In this document: piece after piece, positions 1 to 8,919 of the stretch
Layout of the letters: each line of letters begins with the position of its first letter
Position numbering within the stretch: the first letter of the stretch is position 1
Source of the DNA: SIRX01 sp965214475
GTDB lineage: Bacteria; Actinomycetota; Rubrobacteria; Rubrobacterales; Rubrobacteraceae
Length of the DNA stretch: 64,000 nt
Direction of reading: 5' to 3'
Assembly: GCA_965214475.1 (NCBI GenBank)
Contig: OZ243953.1
Coordinates: 2,480,001-2,544,000 of the forward strand
Made by a program: the position numbers and the translations under genes
Notes under the pieces: model-generated
What the model was told of the DNA's origin: nothing
Databases searched by the model: none
The model's input: only the letters and a program-made list of their open reading frames with translations

Positions 1-361
1 ACGGGACGCCGACAGGCATAGCTCCGACGCGGCGATGGTGACCGGCCGGTGCCGTCCTTTTAAACTCGTAAGGGAACTAACCTTCCGGCGCGAGTTTAGG
101 CTCTATTCGTAGCCAGAGAGGCCGAAGACATGCACAATAGCGCACTGAATCTCGCAACGGAAACTCTAGCGTACGACACTTCCGTGTGGCTGTTTGTGGC
201 CTTTGCGCTCGGTTGTAGACCCGCACAGGCTGTTATGCTCCCCTTGTAACACAGCTTGTAACACGCTTGACGGCTTTCTGAGCGCCCTGGCGAAGCGTTA
301 GAATGGTCCAGCACCCACGATTTTCGGACCAAAAAGGTCGGTCGGAGTTCCGCGCATATCG
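1..361. other. Non-coding left edge
   Basis: No convincing gene is seen here. The open frames lack a ribosome binding site and coding-like composition. The stretch is less GC-rich than the genes to its right. It could be the end of an element or decayed sequence joined to the XRE remnant that follows. Confidence 0.4.
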
Positions 362-556
362 TCAGCGCCCCCTGCGTATCAAGGTCCCGAGCCCGTCCGT
401 CTCCGACTCGGGATGACCCAGCAGCAGATCGCGCGCTACGAGCGCAACAACTACCAGAAGATCAGCTTGTGGAGACTGGCGGAGATCTCTGAAGCACCCG
501 AACTCGACCTGAACGTCCGGTCCCGGCTCCCCGCGCGTGCACCTATATTCAAGTAA
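362..556 (+). pseudogene. Remnant of an XRE-type helix-turn-helix protein
   Basis: The reading frame is open through this stretch and ends at a TAA at 554-556. An ATG at 413 would give only 47 residues. The readable part contains LGMTQQQIARYERN followed by a SLWRLAEISEA segment, which is the recognition-helix and post-helix pattern of XRE/Cro-type HTH antitoxins and repressors. The helix-turn-helix looks internally shortened: the usual residues between the TQ motif and the IARYE motif are absent. I see no good Shine-Dalgarno site. I read it as a decayed regulator or antitoxin gene. A short functional DNA-binding peptide is possible but less likely. Confidence 0.45.
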
Positions 557-809
557 CATAAGACTACAAACCTGCTCGGACTAGCCTTGACCCGGGTCCA
601 AAACCCCAGCATACTGAAAGCGACATAAGTGTAGTTATATCGCATTCGGGAGGATGCACTTGGTAGAGTATCAAGGTGTTACTAACTTTATGTATGTCTG
701 GCGCACTGTGGTTACTCGGTCGCTAGTTTGATGATTGGTTGGGGTCCAACTAAGGAAAGTGTGATGGAGGAGGCAATGATTGAATGCCACACCGAGGTGA
801 GGATGTTCG

Positions 810-1838
810 ATGGCTGAGATAGAGATAGTAGAGATCGCAGACGTTGCATATCCGGTAGCGTCTGTAGAGGCGCCGACGCCGGCCGAGCGTCTGGCGGTGG
901 TGGTGCCGCACGGGGAGCCGGTCGAGATCCCGGGATTCCACGGGGCAACGCCAAACTTCTCCGGCGCTCCGGGCGACGCACGCTTGGTAGAACTTTGGCT
1001 CGCCGGCAAGAGCCCGCGCACCCGACAGGCCTATACACTGGATCTCGCACGCTTCTTCGACCATAGTGGCAGCAAACCCTTGAGCAAGATAACCCTCGCA
1101 GACCTACAGGAGTCCGTCACTTTCTCCTCCCAATACTTCTCGCCTCGCACCGTTGTGCGGATGCTCTCGACGATAAAGAGCCTATTTTCGTTCGCGAACA
1201 AGACCGGCTACTTGCCGTGGAACGTGGGCGGCGCCATGGAAGTGCCGGCGGTCAAGGATGATCTGGCCGAAAGGGAACTGTCCGAGGCCGACGTTTATAA
1301 GGTCATAAATGCGGCTAAGACGAAGCGTGACCGGGCGATGCTCCGAATGATGTACGCTGGGGGGTTGAGGCGTGAGGATGTGTGCGTTCTGAAGTGGCGG
1401 GATCTCAAGAGCCGAGACGATGTCCGGGTGGGTGCCGGGCAAGCCACAGTCTTCGGCAAGGGCGGTAAGACCGGCCACGTCCTTCTGCCCCCCTCCGTTT
1501 TCAAGGAGTTACGCTCTTTACGGGTTCCGGACAAAGAAGGCAATGTTCCTGGACCCGACGATCCCATTTTCAAAAGCCGCAAGAAAAACGGCCGCACCAG
1601 AGGTCATCTGAACGTATCGACCATCAATCGGATTGTGTCAGCGGCAGTGCAACGAGCAAGCATAGAGGAGCCAGCCTCACCCCACTGGCTGAGACATTCC
1701 CATGCAACCCACGCGGAGCGCCGGGGAGCCAGACTCTCGCTGATCCAGAAAACCCTGCGGCATGCCTCCCCTGCAACCACGGGCCGCTACCTGCACGCGA
1801 ACCCCAGCGAGTCTTCGGCTATGTTCCTGGGACTATGA
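810..1838 (+). CDS. Tyrosine recombinase (XerC/XerD-like integrase)
   Basis: A 342-residue site-specific recombinase of the phage-integrase family that cuts and rejoins DNA through a tyrosine intermediate. The N-terminal core-binding SAM-like domain covers about residues 65-145. The catalytic domain starts near 155 and shows the expected set: Arg in GGLRREDV, Lys in GKGGKTGH, the HxLRH box in HWLRHSHATH, a second His in LRHASPATTGRY, and the nucleophile Tyr in RYLHA close to the C terminus. The ATG at 810 is preceded by GAGGTGAGG about 7 bases upstream. The first 50 residues are acidic and proline-rich and precede the usual start of the domain. It may mobilise this island or resolve dimers of a replicon. 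No attachment site could be assigned. Confidence 0.9.
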   Translation: MAEIEIVEIADVAYPVASVEAPTPAERLAVVVPHGEPVEIPGFHGATPNFSGAPGDARLVELWLAGKSPRTRQAYTLDLARFFDHSGSKPLSKITLADLQESVTFSSQYFSPRTVVRMLSTIKSLFSFANKTGYLPWNVGGAMEVPAVKDDLAERELSEADVYKVINAAKTKRDRAMLRMMYAGGLRREDVCVLKWRDLKSRDDVRVGAGQATVFGKGGKTGHVLLPPSVFKELRSLRVPDKEGNVPGPDDPIFKSRKKNGRTRGHLNVSTINRIVSAAVQRASIEEPASPHWLRHSHATHAERRGARLSLIQKTLRHASPATTGRYLHANPSESSAMFLGL

Positions 1839-1905
1839 TCCGCTTCCGCTAGATAAAGAAATTGGGGCTATCGTCGGAGTGCAGTATTAAGTTTTGTGAA
1901 GATCG

Positions 1906-2583
1906 TTGTTTTTGGTTCCATTACTACTCGTACCCCAGGCCGAGGAGCTACCCTTCAAGGTTGCCTCAGAGCGCGAAGAGTGTCCGAAGGTGAAGCGCCC
2001 ACGTCAGTGGAAAGGCGGATCGGCGGAGCAGGCGAAAGTCCTGGCCCGGACGCAGGACAAGATCTCCCAGGCGATCCGCCGAGACATCGAGGAGCAGCTC
2101 GGTAACGGCGAAGCGGCCTGGAACACGGCGAAAGCCCAGTACGTGGCGAGTCTCCCGACCCTCGCGCACAAGATACTCCACCTACTCCGGCGCGACGGGG
2201 TACGGACGGAGGCCTCGCTTCTCCCGTTGGCGAAAGCCGAGGAGCAGCCGGTCCCGGAAGCCCTGCTGAAGCGGACGCTCCAGGAGCTCGGCGAGGCGGG
2301 CAAGATCCGTAAGCGGCGCGAGCGCTCGACCGGTCGCATCGTCTTCGACGCCTTCGGCAAGATGGCCGACCGAGAGCTCGAGACGCTCCTCATCGGGGTG
2401 ATGGCCGAACCGAAGAACGGCATCCCGGTCCCCGAAGACACGAAGCTCGCCCGCAGGGTCGAGGGCTTCCGCAAGGCCAAGGACACCGCCAAGGCCGTCG
2501 CGAAGGTCGAAGCCGAAGCCGAGCGGGAGGCCGAACGGGAGGCCGGGTCAGCGGAGAACGAGCAGCAACCGGTAGCGGCGTAG
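1906..2583 (+). CDS. Hypothetical basic/acidic protein, possible winged-helix core
   Basis: About 225 residues from a TTG at 1906. There is no in-frame ATG near the start, and a GTG at 1990 (about 198 residues) is an equally good candidate; neither has a clear Shine-Dalgarno site. Residues 85-150 contain helix-rich segments (HKILHLLRRDG, LLKRTLQELGEAGKIRKR, then RIVFDAFG) that look like a winged helix-turn-helix in layout. The C terminus is a highly charged helix rich in Ala, Glu and Lys. I do not recognise the family. The gene follows the tyrosine recombinase on the same strand and ends 14 bases before a strong terminator, so it is probably expressed alone or with the recombinase. Confidence 0.6.
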   Translation: MFLVPLLLVPQAEELPFKVASEREECPKVKRPRQWKGGSAEQAKVLARTQDKISQAIRRDIEEQLGNGEAAWNTAKAQYVASLPTLAHKILHLLRRDGVRTEASLLPLAKAEEQPVPEALLKRTLQELGEAGKIRKRRERSTGRIVFDAFGKMADRELETLLIGVMAEPKNGIPVPEDTKLARRVEGFRKAKDTAKAVAKVEAEAEREAEREAGSAENEQQPVAA

Positions 2584-2596
2584 AAGAGAAGATGGG

Positions 2597-2632
2597 GAGC
2601 GAGGCCCGACTACGGGCCTCGCTCCTTTTTTT
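2597..2632 (+). terminator. Strong intrinsic terminator
   Basis: A perfect 12-bp stem (2597-2608 with 2613-2624) closes a four-base loop ACTA and is followed by C and seven T. It begins 14 bases after the stop codon of the preceding gene. Confidence 0.9.
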
Positions 2633-2850
2633 ATGGTCGGAATCCGATCGCAGGTGAAGCCCACCCGTTGGCAGCGAGGGTGGGGACGAACAACGCTACC
2701 CGGTGCGTGGAGCCTTGCCCCGACGAGGACCAGGTGGATCGCTATAATGAAACGCAAGGACTCCTTAGCGGACGATTTTCCCGCAATCATGCGTTCCTCC
2801 CTAATGCGGCGCGTAGCAAGCCAGGAGTCCTACCAGGGGGCGTGACAGAA

Positions 2851-2888
2851 GGGTCCGGCCCCATGAGGGGCTAAAAAGGACCGGACCC
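2851..2888. repeat. Nested inverted repeat
   Basis: GGGTCCGG at 2851-2858 pairs with CCGGACCC at 2881-2888 and encloses a smaller CCCC-ATGA-GGGG hairpin and an A-run. No T-run follows, so it is not a typical terminator. It lies in a gene-poor stretch (2633-3177) where I see no convincing coding sequence. Confidence 0.5.
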
Positions 2889-3177
2889 ACTGGACGGGTG
2901 CCGGTGAAGGATGAGAAAGGTGGTTAACCTGCGGACTTACGAGCACTCCTTTAGGTACTGAGCCCTGCAAACGTCGCCTTGGCCGTCGTCTTCATGGTGT
3001 CGGGGTACTTCGCACTGGAGATCTACTCTTCGATGGTGGCCGCCGAGCGGCGCACCGAGCGGCGCAGCTTCGCAGAAGCACACAGCGGCACGAGGTCCTG
3101 GTTAAGGCCTTCTCCTAGCGGCACGTTGGAGGGGTACAGTATCCCCGCAGGCGCAGAGACGAAAATAGGAGGCACGT

Positions 3178-3648
3178 TTGAGCGAGACTCCTGAAACACC
3201 ACGGCGAGCGTTGCGCTTCCGGTTCGGGTCCGGGCGCGTGGTGTTCAGAGCTATGAAGGAAGACGAGAACCAGCAGCCCGTCCTCGGGCAGAGCGCCAGG
3301 ACGTTAGGTGCAAGGCTTGGCGTTGACATCCCCGCCGACGAGCGCGGGCACGTGAAGTCCGGCACCGGCGGCATGAGCGTTACTCCCCGTGAATTCTCGA
3401 ACCTACCCCGCCATCGGCTACCGAGAGCTTACGGAGGTACGGGTAAGGATTACTTGTTTGGATTAGATCTCGACGAGCTGCCGGAGACGCTGGTTTACCG
3501 TCCCGACCCGGACGACCCGGAACGTCACGGTTTTATAGAGCCCTCGTTCCGTATGCCCTTCGGCGAGTACGAGAGGCAGCTAGAGAACACCTCGTTCCTG
3601 TGGCGCAACATGCTACAGAGCGGTCCTGTTGGCGGAGACATGGCATAA
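3178..3648 (+). CDS. Putative Tse2-like ADP-ribosyltransferase-type toxin
   Basis: 156 residues starting at a TTG placed 5 bases after a clean AGGAGG (3167-3172); the start is chosen on that ribosome site. The order of short motifs (an RVVFRA strand, GGMSVTPREFSNLP, HRLPRAYGGTGKD, an LPETLVYRPDP segment, HGFIEPS, then Met-rich MPFGEY and an LWRNM end) resembles, from memory, the layout of the Tse2 family of NAD-using toxins. This is pattern recognition and not a measured match. The next gene starts 10 bases downstream and is a small acidic protein, which fits a toxin-antitoxin operon placed next to recombinases. The alternative is simply an uncharacterised actinobacterial protein. Confidence 0.6.
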   Translation: MSETPETPRRALRFRFGSGRVVFRAMKEDENQQPVLGQSARTLGARLGVDIPADERGHVKSGTGGMSVTPREFSNLPRHRLPRAYGGTGKDYLFGLDLDELPETLVYRPDPDDPERHGFIEPSFRMPFGEYERQLENTSFLWRNMLQSGPVGGDMA

Positions 3649-3658
3649 TGGAGGTAAT

Positions 3659-3928
3659 ATGCACCAGGAGCAAGTAGACATACCAGCGAGAATAGCGGAG
3701 TTGGCGCAGCAGGAGCCCTACGAGCAGGCGCTGCTAACGATCCGGGGCTACGCCAGAGGTCTACTCGACACCGGCTACCCCCGAGACACCCTAACTACAG
3801 ACTTCGAGCGTGCCCGCACCATCCTGCAGAGTAGAGACGTGCCGGAAGAAGGCGAGGAAGCCGAGGAAGCCGTCTTGGACGTTATGGACTTCCTCTCCGG
3901 GTTCAGCTCGCCTCATATGAAGCTCTAA
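3659..3928 (+). CDS. Small acidic protein, putative antitoxin partner
   Basis: 89 residues from an ATG at 3659, preceded by GGAGGTAAT. It lies 10 bases after the stop of the putative toxin, so the two are almost certainly cotranscribed. The protein is predicted to be helical and acidic, with a C-terminal block EEAVLDVMDFLSGFSSPHMKL-like in its order of residues (acidic helix, VMDFL, then SPHMKL at the very end). I remember that ending from small actinobacterial proteins encoded beside toxin-like genes, but this is recall only. Role as antitoxin or immunity protein is inferred from size, charge and position. Confidence 0.65.
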   Translation: MHQEQVDIPARIAELAQQEPYEQALLTIRGYARGLLDTGYPRDTLTTDFERARTILQSRDVPEEGEEAEEAVLDVMDFLSGFSSPHMKL

Positions 3929-4211
3929 CCAGACCCAGTGACGGCGAAGCCGTTCCGTTTGCAAACCAAAAACGCGTTGCTTTCGCCACCAGTCTGATCA
4001 TCCCACCAGCGCGTAGGATGCCTTCCGCAAGGCTCAAGCGAACTCTTCGAGAGAGCCAGATCGCCTGCGGAGCTCGAACCAGCCTACACTCCGGTATCCT
4101 CGCCATCACAGGCGAAGGAGGACGCATTATGGGGTCGGCAGGAGACGACGAGCCACAACGAGAACGGATTGAAGGGGTAAGGATACCGTGTTGGGACGCC
4201 AGGAGGAGAGT
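3929..4211. other. Gap before the serine recombinase
   Basis: No gene supported. Open frames here lack ribosome sites and run into the recombinase in other frames. This would be a natural place for an attachment site or recombinase promoter, but I could not identify one by eye. Confidence 0.35.
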
Positions 4212-5948
4212 ATGGCAGGCTATGGACTTGCTGGAACGACAGAGGCCAACGTTGGTGAGCAAACCGGCGCCGACGAAAGGCTCGGAGACGTCAGAGCGGG
4301 AGACGCCAAGTACGGGCACCTGAAGATCGCCGCTATCTACGCGCGGGTCTCCACCGGGCGTCAAGAGAAGGAGCAGACCATAGACAGCCAGCTCGATGCC
4401 CTCTACCGGGCCGCGGAGGAAGGAGGTTACGAGGTTGCGCCTTCCCACGTATTCGTTGACGAGGGACGCAGCGGTTCACATCTGGATCGTCCTGGGTTGG
4501 ATCAGTTGAGGGACCTCGCTTCGGAAGGCACCTTTGAAGCGGTCTTGATCTCCTCGCCGGACAGACTCGCCCGGCATTACGCTTACCAGGTCATCGTCTT
4601 CGAGGAGTTGCAGAGGACCGGATGCGAGGTGGTGTTCATCAACCACGACTTCGGCGACACTCCCGAGGAGCGGATGCTCTTGCAGATACAGGGAGTGTTC
4701 GCCGAGTACGAGCGAGCCCTCATCAAGGAGAGGTCGCGGCGAGGCAGGCTATTCGCCGCTAGGCAGGGACGGGTGAACTGGAGCCACGCCCCCTACGGCT
4801 ATCGTCTCATTTACAAGACCAAGAGCACGCCCCAGAAGCTGGTTGTGGACGAGACCAAAGCAGAGGTGGTCAGAGAAATTTTTCGCTGGTGCGTGGAGGA
4901 AGAGATAAGCTCTTACGCCATAGAAAAGCGCCTGCGGGAGCAAGGAATCCCTACCCCCATGGGCAACTCGTCTCTGGGCTGGTACCAGAGCACGGTAAGC
5001 GACATCTTGAGGAGCAGCGTCTATAGGGGGATTGGCTACTGCAATCGCACCAAAAAGGTCGACGCCAAGCGACCGATCAAGGGAGTCGGATTCAAAGACT
5101 TGAGGCCCGGCAACCTCCGCAGCCATACCGAGCGTCCCAGAGAAGAATGGATACCGGTCAGGGTGCCCGCGATCGTTGACCCTGAAATCTGGGAGCTTGC
5201 CCAGGAGCAGCTCAAAAAGAACCGTCAGAGAGCGAGGCGCAACAACACAAAGCGCCACTACCTCTTGAGGAGCCTCTTGATCTGCGGGTGCTGCGGCAAG
5301 CGGATGATAGGGGCGTGGAGCGGTAACAGCAGACGCTATGTGTGCAAGGATCGTTACCCCAGGCACGCGCCGTGGGCCTGCGATGGACGTAGCATCATGG
5401 CGCCGAATATAGAACCATTAGTGTGGGAGTACGTCAAGGAGTTGCTCTCCGACCCCAAGCTGTTGAAGAGCCGCTACGAGGAGGGCCGGGCGGATCCGGC
5501 AGTGGACAGCGAACAAGAGCGAGAGAAGGAGCGCATCAGCAGGAAGCTGAAAGCACTGGATCGCGAGGTGGGCAGATTGATCGACGCCTACCAGGCCGAG
5601 GTGATTGATCTGGCCGAACTCAAAAATAGACGCGAGAGAATCGAGGAGCACGGCCGGATGCTGGGGAGGAGGATCACGGAGATCAGTGAGAAGCGAGCCC
5701 AGCGGGAGCAAGAGGTGAGGTTGCTTCAAGGTCTGGAGGAGTTCTCGGCCAGCATCCGCGACTCGCTAGAAGAGCCCTCGTTCGAGATCAAGCAGCAAGT
5801 GCTGCGGCTGGTAGTAGATCGGATAGTGGTCGAGGAGAGCAAGATCGTCGTCCATCACGTCGTTCCAGCCGGTCCGGTTAGATTACAAACGAAACGGCAA
5901 GCTGTCACCAGGGGCAATCTGATATCTTCTGGAGGGTGTCAAAAATAG
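4212..5948 (+). CDS. Large serine recombinase
   Basis: About 578 residues from the ATG at 4212, which follows AGGAGGAGAG directly; a GTG at 4188 would add eight residues but has no ribosome site. Residues 38-185 form the resolvase catalytic domain with the nucleophile Ser in YARVSTGRQ and the Arg-rich SSPDRLARH and YERALIKERSRRG segments. The recombinase domain follows (APYGYRL, TVSDILRSSVYRG). A zinc ribbon (residues about 355-390) has ICGCCGKR and later Cys in YVCKDR and WACDGR, followed by a long coiled coil (about 420-520). This is the full domain set of the phiC31/TnpX type. Such enzymes integrate or excise phages and integrative elements. The coiled coil usually governs the direction of recombination. 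Confidence 0.92.
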   Translation: MAGYGLAGTTEANVGEQTGADERLGDVRAGDAKYGHLKIAAIYARVSTGRQEKEQTIDSQLDALYRAAEEGGYEVAPSHVFVDEGRSGSHLDRPGLDQLRDLASEGTFEAVLISSPDRLARHYAYQVIVFEELQRTGCEVVFINHDFGDTPEERMLLQIQGVFAEYERALIKERSRRGRLFAARQGRVNWSHAPYGYRLIYKTKSTPQKLVVDETKAEVVREIFRWCVEEEISSYAIEKRLREQGIPTPMGNSSLGWYQSTVSDILRSSVYRGIGYCNRTKKVDAKRPIKGVGFKDLRPGNLRSHTERPREEWIPVRVPAIVDPEIWELAQEQLKKNRQRARRNNTKRHYLLRSLLICGCCGKRMIGAWSGNSRRYVCKDRYPRHAPWACDGRSIMAPNIEPLVWEYVKELLSDPKLLKSRYEEGRADPAVDSEQEREKERISRKLKALDREVGRLIDAYQAEVIDLAELKNRRERIEEHGRMLGRRITEISEKRAQREQEVRLLQGLEEFSASIRDSLEEPSFEIKQQVLRLVVDRIVVEESKIVVHHVVPAGPVRLQTKRQAVTRGNLISSGGCQK

Positions 5949-6270
5949 GGTACGAATTTGGCCCTCTTAAAACCCCATTCCTATCGAGTTCTCTATCGAG
6001 CTAAAAAGGGTGTCGAAAACCATCCGGTTTTCGACACTGTTGGAAGAGCACACAATTCGCCGAAGCAACTGTCGAGGTAACGTTCTGGAAAAGAGTGATC
6101 GTTACCGAAGCCTACGGTAACCTATGTGAAGATAGCCCGAGAAGGAGACGCCGGCGCGATAATAACACGCATCTTTCGGTGTAAATTTCAATATGGGGAG
6201 GTCGTCCGCCGCGGTTTGTTCTTTGTTTGGGCGGGGAAAGTACCTTGCCAATCTCAGAGAGGAGTCCATT
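5949..6270. other. Non-coding gap with repeats
   Basis: Contains CTATCGAG twice (near 5982 and 5993), an AAAACCCCATTCC stretch similar to motifs in the intergenic repeats at 13.6 and 16.7 kb, and a strong hairpin at 6010-6037. No gene supported. Confidence 0.4.
6002..6037 (-). terminator. Hairpin with A-run, possible minus-strand terminator
   Basis: GTGTCGAAAACC (6010-6021) and GGTTTTCGACAC (6026-6037) form a perfect 12-bp stem. Read on the minus strand the stem is followed by a T-run (5 T within CCCTTTTTAG), as in an intrinsic terminator. No minus-strand gene is seen immediately to its right, so it may instead be a recombination or binding site beside the recombinase gene. Confidence 0.45.
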
Positions 6271-6825
6271 TTGCCGGAAGTATCGAATACCGCGAAGATC
6301 GCCCACAACCTAGGGCTCGCCGCATGGTTCGGCGGGACCTTGTTCGGACAGGTCGCCCTTAACCCTACCGTCGAGCGCATAAGCGACAAACAAGAGCGCG
6401 GCCGGGTGCTGAACGAGTCCTGGTTCCGCTACAACGCGGTCAACACCGCCGCTATCGCGGCGACGCTTCTGAGCTGGAGGCTCGGGGGCCTCAAACAGGA
6501 CTCTGAGCTACGGGCGCCCGGTTTGGAGCGGCTCAAAAACTTGCTGCTCGGCGGTGCGACCGTAAACGCCATCGCTGCCGGCGTTCTCGGCGCCCGCGCG
6601 GCAAAAAACGATCCCGAAGAAGGTCCGGCAGGCGGTACGCCGGTTGAGTCGGGCACCGAGCCCGCGCCCGAGACGCCGCCCGAAGCGGCTAGTTCTCAGC
6701 GCCTGATCGCTGTTTTTGGCTCCGGCTCTCTTACCTTGTTAGCGTTGGTTATAGCCCTCTCCGGTGTCATCGAGACGTCCCATCCGAAACCTAAGGGCCT
6801 CCTCTCGCGCCTTCTAACCTCTTAG
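6271..6825 (+). CDS. Hypothetical membrane protein
   Basis: 184 residues from the TTG at 6271, chosen because AGAGAGGAGT sits just upstream; an open frame continues further 5' without a better ribosome site. An N-terminal hydrophobic stretch (HNLGLAAWFGGTLFGQVAL), a second after YNAVNTAAIAATLLSW, a small-residue-rich third (GGATVNAIAAGVLGAR) and a C-terminal helix near residue 155 suggest four membrane spans. A Pro/Glu-rich linker of about 35 residues separates the last two. I do not recognise the family. It converges with the metallo-hydrolase gene on the other strand, 31 bases apart. Confidence 0.7.
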   Translation: MPEVSNTAKIAHNLGLAAWFGGTLFGQVALNPTVERISDKQERGRVLNESWFRYNAVNTAAIAATLLSWRLGGLKQDSELRAPGLERLKNLLLGGATVNAIAAGVLGARAAKNDPEEGPAGGTPVESGTEPAPETPPEAASSQRLIAVFGSGSLTLLALVIALSGVIETSHPKPKGLLSRLLTS

Positions 6826-6856
6826 AGAGACCTGGACGGCTGTACGGCGCAGGTTA

Positions 6857-7609
6857 TTACGAAACTCCGGCCCGGCGCGCCTCTTCCACGGCCCGCCCGG
6901 CGCCTCCGGTCCAGGGGTCGCCGTGGCCTACCAGTACTGTTTGCGCGCCCGTTTCAGCGAGCGCGTCGAGTGAAGCGAGCGCCCGCGCACTGTCGGCGGT
7001 AGCGGCCCGGGCGACTATCCGCGGGCCCCTTTTTGCGGTGTACGGGTCGAGGGTGACGATCGCATCTCCAGCGATCAGGCAGTCCCGCCCCGGTAAATGC
7101 AGGGCACAGTGGCCCAGCGTATGCCCGGGCGTGAAGATTACCTCTGGGGAGCCGGGGACCGGCAGAGTCCCGTATTCGTATGAGTCGTAGCGTCTTACCT
7201 CCTTGAGAGGCTTCGGCCACCAGGCCCGGTTGCGCACGAGCCGGGCAACGATCGGCGCCGCGCGGAACTGGGTCGCGAGGTAGAGGAGGCGAGGACGCTC
7301 GTGGGCGTACTGGCGTGGGTTACGGGTGAGCGGAACATCGTTTTCGTGCACCCAGACCGGTACACCCAGTTCGGCGCGGGCGCGCTCGGCAAAGCCGAGA
7401 TGATCGAAGTGGGCGTGGGTGAGCACTACCGCCTCGATGTCCGAGAGCCTGCGTCCGAGACTCCCAACGGCTTCTACCAGAGAAGGCCACGAGGTCGGTA
7501 GCCCCGTGTCGACTACGGTGAGGCGTCCGTCGTCTTCTATGAGATACCAGTTGGTGTAGGCGTCCTCGATCCGGTGGACTCCGTCTGCGACGTTGCGCTG
7601 GAGTAGCAA
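6857..7609 (-). CDS. MBL-fold metallo-hydrolase
   Basis: 250 residues with the metallo-beta-lactamase fold. The metal-binding set is complete: THAHFDHLG (HxHxDH), a second His in FTPGHTLGHC, Asp in AGDAIVT and the final His in VGHGDPW. Members of this group hydrolyse thioesters, lactones or related substrates in the cytoplasm; the substrate cannot be read from the sequence. Start is a TTG with AAAGGGAGCC upstream. It follows the zinc dehydrogenase gene by 33 bases on the same strand, so the two probably form one operon. A glyoxalase II-like or lactonase role beside a formaldehyde-type dehydrogenase is plausible but inferred. Confidence 0.88.
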   Translation of the reverse strand: MLLQRNVADGVHRIEDAYTNWYLIEDDGRLTVVDTGLPTSWPSLVEAVGSLGRRLSDIEAVVLTHAHFDHLGFAERARAELGVPVWVHENDVPLTRNPRQYAHERPRLLYLATQFRAAPIVARLVRNRAWWPKPLKEVRRYDSYEYGTLPVPGSPEVIFTPGHTLGHCALHLPGRDCLIAGDAIVTLDPYTAKRGPRIVARAATADSARALASLDALAETGAQTVLVGHGDPWTGGAGRAVEEARRAGVS

Positions 7610-7642
7610 AGGCTCCCTTTCGTCGAGCGCCGGCCGGTAAGA

Positions 7643-8842
7643 TCAGGGCTTGAGCAAAACCTTTATCGCGCCGTCTTCTTTTTTCTGGAAAATTTCGTAG
7701 CCGTGTGGCGCTTCGTCTAGTGCCATACGGTGCGTCGCGAAGTCATCGACCCCGAGGGGATCCCCGTCTCCGGTAAGCAGGGGCATAATGTCGTCGGCCC
7801 AGTGCTTGACGTTGGCCTGGCCCATCCTGAGTTGTATCTGCTTGTCGAAGAGCGTCAGCATCGGTAGCGGGTCGGCCATACCGCCATAGACGCCGCTTAG
7901 GGAGATTGTCCCTCCCCGGCGCACCGTGTGTATCGCCTGGTAGAAAGCATTCAAGCGATCGGTGCCCGCCTGTTCCATCATTGGCTCGGAAACGGCGTCT
8001 GGCAGGACGCCGGCTGCCTGTTGGGCGATGCCGGCGGCCGGCGAGCCGTGTGCTTCCATTCCCACAGCGTCGACTACCGAGTCCGGGCCTCGTCCGTCGG
8101 TCATCTCGTGGATAGCCTCGGGTACCTCGTCGTGGTTGTCGTAGTCATTAGCATCGAGCACCTCTATGCCGTTGCGCCGCGCCCGTTCGAGTCGCTCGGG
8201 CACCAGGTCCACGGCGATCACCCGGAAACCGAGATGCTTCGCGATGCGGGTCGCCATATCCCCGATCGGCCCCAGGCCGAAGATCGCCACGCTGCCACCC
8301 TCGGGTATACCTGCGTAGGCAACGGCCTGCCAGGCGGTGGGCAGCACGTCGGAGAGGTAGACAAAGCGCTCGTCGGGGGCGTCCTGGGCTTCCTCGGGAA
8401 CCTTGATGTGGGTGTAGTGGGCCTGGGGTACTCTCAGGTACTCGGCCTGGCCGCCCGGCACCTCCCCGTAGAGCTTGGTGTAGCCAAAGAGCGCCGCCCC
8501 CATACCCTGTTCGCGCACCTGGGTTGTCTCGCACTGCGTCTGGAGCCCCTGGTCACACATAAAGCACTGACCACAGGAGATCTGGAACGGTATCACCACC
8601 CGGTCGCCGGGGGAGAGGTTCGTTACCTCTGATCCGACCTCCTCGACCACACCCATCGGCTCGTGGCCGAGGATATCCCCTTCCTCCATAAAAGGTGTCA
8701 GGACTTCGTAGAGGTGCAGATCAGAGCCGCAGATCGCCGTCGTAGTGACGCGTATGATGGCGTCTGTAGGTTCTTCTATAGTAGGGTCCGGAACGCTATC
8801 TACCCGGACGTCTCGCTTACCGTGCCACCTGAGTGCCTTCAT
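7643..8842 (-). CDS. Zinc-dependent alcohol/formaldehyde dehydrogenase
   Basis: 399 residues of the medium-chain dehydrogenase family. Catalytic-zinc ligands are Cys in ICGSDLH and the GHEPMG motif. The structural-zinc cysteines appear as CGQCFMCDQGLQTQC. The NAD-binding Rossmann loop is GLGPIGDMA, with an acidic residue at the end of the second strand (VIAVDL) favouring NAD(H). Length and the extended loop after the Rossmann fold match the glutathione-independent formaldehyde dehydrogenase-like subgroup. The start ATG follows GGAGGCAAGAG. The downstream gene, 33 bases away, is an MBL-fold hydrolase. Likely role: oxidation of an aldehyde or alcohol in detoxification; exact substrate unknown. 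Confidence 0.9.
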   Translation of the reverse strand: MKALRWHGKRDVRVDSVPDPTIEEPTDAIIRVTTTAICGSDLHLYEVLTPFMEEGDILGHEPMGVVEEVGSEVTNLSPGDRVVIPFQISCGQCFMCDQGLQTQCETTQVREQGMGAALFGYTKLYGEVPGGQAEYLRVPQAHYTHIKVPEEAQDAPDERFVYLSDVLPTAWQAVAYAGIPEGGSVAIFGLGPIGDMATRIAKHLGFRVIAVDLVPERLERARRNGIEVLDANDYDNHDEVPEAIHEMTDGRGPDSVVDAVGMEAHGSPAAGIAQQAAGVLPDAVSEPMMEQAGTDRLNAFYQAIHTVRRGGTISLSGVYGGMADPLPMLTLFDKQIQLRMGQANVKHWADDIMPLLTGDGDPLGVDDFATHRMALDEAPHGYEIFQKKEDGAIKVLLKP

Positions 8843-8919
8843 CTCTTGCCTCCTACCGTGGTTCTCCTGTTATGTTTTGTCGGAGATACTGGATGTTCCC
8901 AGGATCGCCCGGATGAAAC

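Noticed and set aside
2979..3194. 71-residue frame with a hydrophobic start
   Set aside because: No ribosome site and it overlaps the start of the toxin-like gene, which has an AGGAGG.
7928..8632. 234-residue frame on the plus strand
   Set aside because: Antisense shadow of the zinc dehydrogenase, whose motifs are complete on the minus strand.
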